A DNA stretch of 10,075 nt from Nitrososphaerales archaeon (GTDB taxonomy: Archaea; Thermoproteota; Nitrososphaeria; Nitrososphaerales; CADDZS01). The DNA lies in NCBI GenBank assembly GCA_030043455.1, contig JASHXQ010000061.1:1-10075 (forward strand). Reading direction: 5' to 3'. Within the stretch, counting starts at the first letter, position 1, and each line of letters opens with the position of its first letter. The position numbers were made by a program, and so were the translations under genes. Positions 5,203 through 10,075 of the stretch are shown one piece after another. The notes under the pieces are model-generated. The model ran no database searches and was not told the DNA's origin. It was given only the letters and a program-made list of their open reading frames with translations.

Positions 5203-7985
5203 TCCTGCCAGAAACCGCGCGTAGCCACATAGTTTTTTTCTGCCAGATAGATATTCTTGTAGAACTGATCTTCGTCAGCGGTCCTGCGAATTATCCTAGC
5301 CGCAGTATCCACGCCCACTCCAAAACCCGAGAGAATCACTATAGCTCTCTTGCCAAAATTCTGGATCAGACTGGAGGTCTTCCACGCCCTCCGGTACTTC
5401 TTTTCCTCATCCTCAGTTAGAGCCAACCCCTTCTTTTTCTTCAGAATAATTTTAGGCAGGTCAAGGTCCGAGGAGAAAGTCTCAGTAATCAGCCGGGAGC
5501 GGCACAGGGGGCAGATGATCGGCTCCTTCACATCGTTCGTCTTCACCACAGACTCATACTTCCCGCAACTCATGCAGAGTAGTTTGTGTTTCGCGTTGCC
5601 CAATCTCTCCTTTACAAGATCCAAAATCGCTTTGTCCATGGTGAGCGGCATCGCTGCAAAGCTCGAAGTGAATTCTAAGATGGGTTTTGCCAGCTCTGAA
5701 AATTCCTCGGCCTCGGCAATTCTGATCGGGATCTCATTTTCGCGGAGTTCTGCCATTATTCTGGTTGTCGAAGGAATGTCGTACTTTTCTTGAAACAGCT
5801 CCCGGAGGATCTCTTCGTAGAGTGGAGTTCCTTTGTATCTCTCCTGGATGAGTCTTGCTGCCCGACGATCGTATTGGGCAGCTTTGTCCACGACTCCAAA
5901 TTTCTTAGCCACGTACCAGGTCTTCCAGTTAAGCGGGTGTGTACCCACTATCGAAGCAGTCAGGATCTGCCGGAGATCCACGATCTCACGCAACCCTTCG
6001 GAGACATGTTTCGTATCAAGAGGACCGCTTGTAGTTAGAATAATTCTATAAGCATCCGATTTTGTCTCTACGAGGTAGCCGATTTTTGCGGACAGCAGAG
6101 TCGACAGCATCGTGGCAAGAGTCTGATTGACTTTTGTGCCAAAGCAGGCGTGGACCACGATGGCGGACGACCCTTTCCTTTTCTCGATCTCGATCGATCG
6201 GTCGTCAGCAATCCCGGAAAGCTGTCTTGCCGCTTTCTCTAGCCTCTCGACCTGAGAAGCAGAAACAGGCCTTGATCCCGTATATTTGCCTGCGGCAATC
6301 TCCCGGCGGAGTTCCCCCACAATCTGTGATGTTTCGTATTCGATCGGAATGAGTTCTCCGACCCAATAGGGAATCGTGCTCAGATCCCGGAACATCGGCT
6401 CGACGAATAGAATTTTCTTGTCATCTTCCACCGAAACGATCCGCCAGGAATTTCCTTTCAAGACGAAGGGCTTCCCCGGTTCGCCGTATTCCCCCACAAA
6501 CACCTGATCTAAGCGGCCGATGATTTTCTTGGTCGTGATATCGTGAACCTCGAACTGCTGGATATCCGGAATGGTCGAAAGATTCGAAAAGTAATAATCG
6601 AAAGTTCTCTGCCCGCGTCTCTTGATCGCTTCACCATCAAATCGCAGGATACCCTGGCTTTCGAGAATTCCCGCGACCCCGTCCACCTCTTCCTTCGTCA
6701 GGTCTTTGAAAGCGTACGATTTCTTGAACAGATTTAGGGCGTGATCGATTTGGAAGGAGCTCTCTTCCATGGCAAGACCGGCCAGGTGGTGAGCCAGTAC
6801 GTCCAGAGGTTTGTGGTGGATAGAAATAGTTTCCAGAGAATGCTTGTCCACCCTTTCGAGAAGGGCGAGACTTTCCAGCTCGTCATCGTCTTTGTTGACG
6901 ATCACGGCTCCGACGGCCCGGCTGCGGGTCTTGTGCCGGCTCCTACCGATCCGCTGGATCAACTTTGTAGCCTGCCTCGGCGACCCCACCTGTACAACCA
7001 GGTTTACGGCACCGATGTCGAGACCGAGCTCCAGCGAGGAGGTGCACACTACGATCCCCGCTTCCCCGCTCCTCAGCATTCCTTCCGTGGTCTCACGGCT
7101 CTCCTTCGAAAGTGATCCGTGGTGAACCTCCACCGGAACAGAGGGAGATTTTGCCTTGAGGACTGCACCGAGAAACTCCGCTTCATCCCGAGTGTTAGTG
7201 AAGACCAGCGTACTCTTGTCCTCGCCCTTTTCCTCCGCTATGTAATCGAGGATCCTCTGAGCTAACCGGGTGAGATTGCCATCCACAAACTGGATTTTTA
7301 CATCGTAACCTCGGGCTTCCGTATCAGTAACGATCGCGCACTTTCCCTGCTCACCCACCAGAAAGCGGGCTGCCTCTTCCGGATCACCCACTGTCGCTGA
7401 TAGGCCTACGCGCATTATCTCCGGGTGTCGGGAGACTCTCTGTAGACGCTCCAAACTGAGTGATAGATGCGCTCCTCTTTCATTTCCCAGCAACTCGTGC
7501 AGCTCGTCCACCACTACACATTCCAAGAGCGCTAGATGAGCCTTGAATTTCCGGCTCACGAGCAAAATCCCGATAGTCTCAGGGGTAGTGATCAGAATAT
7601 CCGGCGGGGATTCGAGCATTTTTTGCCGGGCGTAGGAGCTAGTGTCGCCGTGACGGATTTCGGCTCGAAGTCCTTCCGCCTCTGCGTAGGTGATTAATCG
7701 TTTGAAAATGTCGTTATTTAGCGCTCGAAGAGGGGTGACGTAAAGCATCCTGATGCCCTTGGGCTGTGCAGGATCCCGAGAAGAAGCCAGCCGGGCAAAA
7801 ATAGAAATGACCGCCGCCTCAGTTTTCCCTGACCCGGTCGGAGCCACCAGAAGGGCATTCCTGCCCCGGAGCAGAAGCCGATAGGACTTTTTCTGAATGG
7901 GGGTAAGTTCCGTCCAGCCGATCTCCCGATACCTCTCCTCTACATGAGTATCGAGAGTCCGGACTGCATCCAGAGAAGTCTGCAC
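5199..7985 (-). CDS. lhr: Lhr-type superfamily 2 DNA helicase with C-terminal zinc ribbon
   Basis: This 928-residue SF2 helicase shows every core motif in order: Q motif TPIQ (28-31), Walker A APTGSGKT (48-55), TPLRAL (84-89), TTPE (133-136), Walker B DELH (160-163), LSATVG (195-200), FTNTR (262-266), HHGS (288-291), TSSLELGLDIG (315-325) and QRIGRSRH (344-351). The winged-helix and Lhr-specific domains follow. CMSC (804-807) and CPLC (825-828) form a likely zinc ribbon, then a helix-hairpin-helix-like ILSGFGVGVDTAARII (886-901) close to the end. Lhr enzymes are ATP-driven 3'-5' helicases that unwind forked DNA and DNA-RNA hybrids in repair. The GTG start at 7985 lacks a ribosome binding site but has a TATA-like patch about 20-25 bases upstream, consistent with a leaderless transcript. 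The length is usual for archaeal Lhr. Confidence 0.93.
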   Translation of the reverse strand: MQTSLDAVRTLDTHVEERYREIGWTELTPIQKKSYRLLLRGRNALLVAPTGSGKTEAAVISIFARLASSRDPAQPKGIRMLYVTPLRALNNDIFKRLITYAEAEGLRAEIRHGDTSSYARQKMLESPPDILITTPETIGILLVSRKFKAHLALLECVVVDELHELLGNERGAHLSLSLERLQRVSRHPEIMRVGLSATVGDPEEAARFLVGEQGKCAIVTDTEARGYDVKIQFVDGNLTRLAQRILDYIAEEKGEDKSTLVFTNTRDEAEFLGAVLKAKSPSVPVEVHHGSLSKESRETTEGMLRSGEAGIVVCTSSLELGLDIGAVNLVVQVGSPRQATKLIQRIGRSRHKTRSRAVGAVIVNKDDDELESLALLERVDKHSLETISIHHKPLDVLAHHLAGLAMEESSFQIDHALNLFKKSYAFKDLTKEEVDGVAGILESQGILRFDGEAIKRRGQRTFDYYFSNLSTIPDIQQFEVHDITTKKIIGRLDQVFVGEYGEPGKPFVLKGNSWRIVSVEDDKKILFVEPMFRDLSTIPYWVGELIPIEYETSQIVGELRREIAAGKYTGSRPVSASQVERLEKAARQLSGIADDRSIEIEKRKGSSAIVVHACFGTKVNQTLATMLSTLLSAKIGYLVETKSDAYRIILTTSGPLDTKHVSEGLREIVDLRQILTASIVGTHPLNWKTWYVAKKFGVVDKAAQYDRRAARLIQERYKGTPLYEEILRELFQEKYDIPSTTRIMAELRENEIPIRIAEAEEFSELAKPILEFTSSFAAMPLTMDKAILDLVKERLGNAKHKLLCMSCGKYESVVKTNDVKEPIICPLCRSRLITETFSSDLDLPKIILKKKKGLALTEDEEKKYRRAWKTSSLIQNFGKRAIVILSGFGVGVDTAARIIRRTADEDQFYKNIYLAEKNYVATRGFWQD

Positions 7986-8000
7986 GAGAAATCGACCGAA

Positions 8001-8010
8001 GATAAGTACA
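8001..8010 (-). promoter_or_regulatory. Weak TATA-like element before lhr
   Basis: On the minus strand TGTACTTATC lies roughly 16-25 bases upstream of the GTG start of lhr. With normal archaeal spacing, RNA would begin at or very near that GTG, matching a leaderless mRNA and the missing ribosome binding site. It is a weak match by eye. Confidence 0.3.
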
Positions 8011-8062
8011 TGGAGACGAGGTAAGTAATATCCTTAACCCTCGCCGGTAGTTCGTTGAGAGA

Positions 8063-8254
8063 CTAGACAGATGTCGGAGTGGCTGTTTTCTTCTCGCGCC
8101 TTAAATTATCATAGACGAAGATGAAAATCAGGACACATACGATGACGAAGAAGAAGGCAACCAGTCCCGCGGCATCATCAAAGAGAGCTGTCACGTCCAA
8201 AAGCGAGTTGTGAAGCAACAGAGAGATTACAGCGATCAAGAATAGCAATGACAT
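8063..8254 (-). CDS. Small two-helix membrane protein, unknown function
   Basis: I do not recognise this 63-residue protein. It has two clear hydrophobic stretches, about residues 2-19 (SLLFLIAVISLLLHNSLL) and 29-48 (ending FFFVIVCVLIFIFVY). They are joined by a short acidic loop (DDAA) and followed by a basic, soluble tail NLRREKK. The positive-inside rule suggests a cytoplasmic C-terminus and an outside loop. The codons show many C-ending Phe, Ile and Val codons (TTC, ATC, GTC), as expected of a real coding frame. It lies on the same strand as lhr, 77 bases upstream, and its ATG overlaps the proposed start of the divergent Nudix gene. It could be a chance hydrophobic frame, but its length, composition and the otherwise empty slot favour a gene. 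Confidence 0.58.
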   Translation of the reverse strand: MSLLFLIAVISLLLHNSLLDVTALFDDAAGLVAFFFVIVCVLIFIFVYDNLRREKKTATPTSV

Positions 8255-8997
8255 GGAAAGTTAATTCCTCGTTTTTCGGGACGGAACAGCGAACGAGCTT
8301 CCCGGAACCCCTCAAAAGCTTATCTGAATTAACGCAAGAAGTCAACAAGAAAAGCGGACCTTTGGAAAAAACGAACCTAAGCTCGGGCCTTGACGATTCT
8401 CAAGCAACCCGGTTTTCTTTCGATCGAATCCGGGAGTGGGGCCGGACACACGACCAGAAGGACGAGTCGGCAGCGGGCACGCCGGCAGACGTCGCTCTCC
8501 CCTCGGCTTCAGTGAGTTGCATTCTGAAAGCCACTGAAGGAAATTCGCCGGAAATGTTGCTACTGCAGAGGGAGATCTTGGAGCGTGACCCCTGGTCGGG
8601 GCAGATCTCCTTTCCCGGGGGGCGCTCTAAAAATGGGGAGACGCCCCTCCAGACCGCAAAGAGGGAAGCGAGGGAAGAAACAGAGATTGATCTAGATAAA
8701 TGCGAAATCGTGGCGAGACTGGAGACCGTCCTTCCCGGGAATCTTTCGATCAGGGTTACGCCTTTTCTGGTAATCGCTCCTCAGGACGCCAAAGTGGCGA
8801 TCGACCATCAAGAAATCGTGGATTTTTTCTGGGTTCCTCTAGAATTTTTCGCGGAAGAGAAAAATGAGCAGACCTACACTTTTTCCCGGCTGGGCCAAAC
8901 GATCAGAACTCCTTCCTTTGTTATCGCGGGCTCTCACGTAGTGTGGGGCATGACTTTGCGAATCATTCTGAATCTCGTCTCCGGTTTAGGGCAGTAG
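8248..8997 (+). CDS. Nudix hydrolase, CoA pyrophosphatase-like
   Basis: Residues 85-249 form a Nudix domain. The segment MLLLQRE, then RDPWSGQISFPGGR (113-126), leads into the Nudix box G125-x5-E131-x7-REAREETEI (139-147). The glutamates E140, E143 and E144 that bind the metal are present; the usual glycine before the last position is E146. The form with SGQxSFPGG before the box and VWGMTLRIILNLV near the end is that of the YeaB/NUDT7/8 group, which cleaves CoA and related nucleoside diphosphates. The substrate here is inferred. The first ~50 residues are polar, Ser/Lys-rich and not part of the domain. The start at ATG 8248 is therefore doubtful: it overlaps the small membrane gene head to head and lacks a ribosome binding site, and a later start such as TTG 8362 is possible. 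Confidence 0.83.
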   Translation: MTWKVNSSFFGTEQRTSFPEPLKSLSELTQEVNKKSGPLEKTNLSSGLDDSQATRFSFDRIREWGRTHDQKDESAAGTPADVALPSASVSCILKATEGNSPEMLLLQREILERDPWSGQISFPGGRSKNGETPLQTAKREAREETEIDLDKCEIVARLETVLPGNLSIRVTPFLVIAPQDAKVAIDHQEIVDFFWVPLEFFAEEKNEQTYTFSRLGQTIRTPSFVIAGSHVVWGMTLRIILNLVSGLGQ

Positions 8998-9201
8998 GTG
9001 GGAGGAGCCCCTATATCCCAAGCGCAAGCGTGCGGGGAGCAATAGCCAAACAGAGCAATAGTTATTCCGGATTTAGCGATTGCTAGCCGATCATTGCTTT
9101 ATTATGCGAAATTCTCGCTGTCCAAGGAAGCGAGTGCTTTTCGGTACAGAAGAGCTCAGAACGAGCTCTGTTTCGCTGCAGTCTAGACAATGACTGAAGT
9201 A
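8998..9201. other. Convergent intergenic gap with several inverted repeats
   Basis: No open frame of note was seen here between the Nudix gene and the zinc-ribbon gene. GAGCAATAG occurs twice (9037-9045, 9053-9061), and its core complement ATTGCT occurs twice after it (9079-9084, 9093-9098), so nested pairing is possible. Two hairpins follow: CTCGCT/AGCGAG (9114-9119, 9129-9134), with CTTTT just after it, and AGAGCTC/GAGCTCT (9151-9157, 9163-9169) with a five-base loop. The palindrome GTCTAGAC is at 9181-9188. This may be a transcription end region for both genes or a small structured RNA; I cannot tell which. Confidence 0.45.
9151..9169. repeat. Perfect 7-bp inverted repeat (hairpin) near the 3' end of the zinc-ribbon gene
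   Basis: AGAGCTC and GAGCTCT flank the five-base loop AGAAC. Only a short T run follows on the plus strand, so it is not a classical intrinsic terminator. Archaeal termination relies mostly on T-rich tracts, so its role is open. Confidence 0.5.
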
Positions 9202-9720
9202 CTAAGCGACCTGGGCAGGTTCCTTGAACTTTGCCGCAATCTCCTCGCTCCAGGGAAACCAGATAAAGTGGTTTGCCTTGCCCACGTTCCGGTCTTGTTC
9301 CTTCAATTCCCCGCGGAGGTACATGTCCCCCACAAAGATGAGCTTCGGCTTCCCCCTCGCAGCTTCGGAGTTTTTCACGTCCTTGATCTTCATGAAGGAA
9401 GACTTGTGCCAGTTGTTGCTCCTAACGATGAACGGCACCGTCTTGCCTTTCTCCTCCCAGATCTGATTCACGGTTTTGAGGTTCTCGTCGTACTTGAACA
9501 CCGACTTGAAGCAACCATCGCAAAAGTAGGTAGTCTTTTTCCTGTAAGTGACACTCGCCGCTTTTTCGAGGGACACCTCGTCATTGCACCTCTGGCATCT
9601 TAAAGTTCCGGCGGTCACCTGCTCGGGCTGGACGGTCAGGACTCTGCTCAATGTAAAAGTACGCCCTAGAGGTCTGAAATAGCGCTTTCTTAACGTTTCT
9701 ATGCTCATTTCTGGCGCCAT
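9202..9720 (-). CDS. Uncharacterised zinc-ribbon protein
   Basis: I do not recognise this 172-residue protein. Four cysteines in two CxxC pairs, CQRC (42-45) and CDGC (67-70), are spaced as in a zinc ribbon and probably hold one zinc ion. The region before them is basic (RKRYFRPLGR) and the stretch between them is rich in K and Y. A mixed alpha/beta part follows with VPFIVRSNNWHKSSFMKIKDV (about 94-114) and PKLIFVGDMYLRGE, then a Trp-containing end FIWFPWSEE. There is no signal peptide or membrane helix, so it is presumably cytoplasmic. It might bind nucleic acid, but that rests only on the ribbon and basic charge. ATG 9720 has no ribosome binding site; ATG 9708 (MSIETL) is an equally plausible start. 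It stands alone, convergent with the Nudix gene. Confidence 0.75.
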   Translation of the reverse strand: MAPEMSIETLRKRYFRPLGRTFTLSRVLTVQPEQVTAGTLRCQRCNDEVSLEKAASVTYRKKTTYFCDGCFKSVFKYDENLKTVNQIWEEKGKTVPFIVRSNNWHKSSFMKIKDVKNSEAARGKPKLIFVGDMYLRGELKEQDRNVGKANHFIWFPWSEEIAAKFKEPAQVA

Positions 9721-9833
9721 GAGATTGAATCAAGAAGGGAAGGCTCCGAACCGGGTGTGAGGCTGTTACTCTGGGTTGAATGTAGAATCCCAATAGTTGT
9801 GTTGTCGAGAGAAGGGAATCTCACGTGCTAACC

Positions 9834-9848
9834 CCTTTCATTGAAAGG
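9834..9848. repeat. 15-base palindrome, possible operator
   Basis: CCTTTCA and TGAAAGG are perfect inverted copies around a single central T. Such an odd palindrome about 115 bases upstream of the zinc-ribbon start could be a regulator binding site, but nothing else supports that. Confidence 0.4.
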
Positions 9849-9939
9849 AAAAAGGAGAGAGATACGCGGCGGATTTCTCAGATTCTCACCCCCGACTATT
9901 CGTCAATTAGGAAGGCAAGCTGTATAGGTTCGAAGTTTA

Positions 9940-9974
9940 GATCTTTTATCAGAATCTATCGGATCTTTTGATCA
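9940..9974. repeat. Imperfect direct repeat GATCTTTT(G)ATCA
   Basis: GATCTTTTATCA (9940-9951) recurs as GATCTTTTGATCA (9962-9974), 22 bases apart start to start, about two helical turns. The spacing suits two protein sites on one DNA face; it may also be chance in AT-rich DNA. Confidence 0.35.
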
Positions 9975-10075
9975 TTCCTAGTATTAATTGCAGGAAAATG
10001 TTTCAGAATTCGAAGGTATTATCGAAGAAAGGAGGATTGCCCCAAATATTTTTTCTCGACAGTCTCATATTACTT

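Larger units (their letters stand above)
9721..10075. other. 355-base stretch without a convincing gene
   Basis: This stretch lies upstream of the zinc-ribbon gene and reaches the window end. It contains a 15-base odd palindrome (9834-9848) and a near-exact direct repeat based on GATCTTTT (9940-9951, 9962-9974). AT content rises towards the right end. A short plus-strand frame opens at ATG 9998, after AGGA, and stays open for 26 codons to the edge; an AGGAGG at 10030-10035 has no properly spaced start after it. On the minus strand a frame entering from the edge stops at 10003. Either could be a piece of a neighbouring gene, but neither is recognisable. Confidence 0.5.

Noticed and set aside
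5350..7125. Several plus-strand open frames opposite lhr
   Set aside because: They mirror a long, fully motif-supported helicase gene and are antisense by-products.
9114..9140. Hairpin CTCGCT/AGCGAG followed by CTTTT as an intrinsic terminator of the Nudix gene
   Set aside because: It lies over 110 bases past the stop with only four Ts, and archaea do not generally need hairpins to terminate; left as a repeat only.
9190..9603. A 137-codon plus-strand open frame opposite the zinc-ribbon gene
   Set aside because: It is antisense to a frame with two clear CxxC pairs and has no ribosome binding site or motif of its own.
9925..9940. GGTTCGAA, resembling a tRNA T-loop
   Set aside because: The flanking bases do not form a T-arm stem, and no anticodon or acceptor arms can be placed around it.
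9998..10075. Short plus-strand frame from ATG 9998 running off the window
   Set aside because: Only 26 codons are visible, with no recognisable motif and a poorly spaced AGGA, so a gene call is not supported.

Overview
This window looks like ordinary chromosomal DNA from an archaeon. The grounds are an archaeal-type Lhr helicase, a multi-OB-fold RPA-like single-strand DNA binding protein, an F420-type luciferase-like oxidoreductase, a stand-alone Lrp/AsnC RAM-domain protein and a DPM1-like glycosyltransferase. AT-rich TATA-like boxes lie about 25 bases before plausible transcript starts, and some genes have GGTGA-type ribosome binding sites. The set fits a member of the TACK group, perhaps in or near Thaumarchaeota/Nitrososphaeria, but the sequence alone does not settle this. 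I see no transposase, integrase, CRISPR array, rRNA or tRNA.

Layout, left to right. (1) The 3' end of an FMN-dependent alpha-hydroxyacid dehydrogenase (+) meets a small RAM-domain gene (-). (2) After a short divergent promoter region comes a polyprenyl-phosphate sugar transferase (+), tail to tail with a two-gene minus-strand unit: an F420-type luciferase-like oxidoreductase followed by an XdhC/CoxI-family protein. (3) A second divergent promoter region leads to the RPA-like protein (+), tail to tail with the large helicase Lhr (-). (4) Upstream of lhr on the same strand lies a small two-helix membrane protein. Its start codon overlaps head to head with that of a CoA-pyrophosphatase-like Nudix hydrolase (+). 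(5) A 204-base convergent gap rich in inverted repeats separates the Nudix gene from an unrecognised zinc-ribbon protein (-). The last ~355 bases show no convincing gene.

Functionally this is a mixture: genome maintenance (RPA, Lhr), redox metabolism (hydroxyacid dehydrogenase, F420-type enzyme, molybdoenzyme maturation factor), lipid-linked sugar transfer and nucleotide clean-up. The most striking structural trait is compactness. Three of the four convergent pairs share exactly four bases, with the two stop codons interleaved (376-379, 1650-1653, 5199-5202). I find no clear novel defence or mobile system. The best leads are the unrecognised zinc-ribbon protein, the repeat-rich gap at 8998-9201 and the small membrane protein beside lhr.
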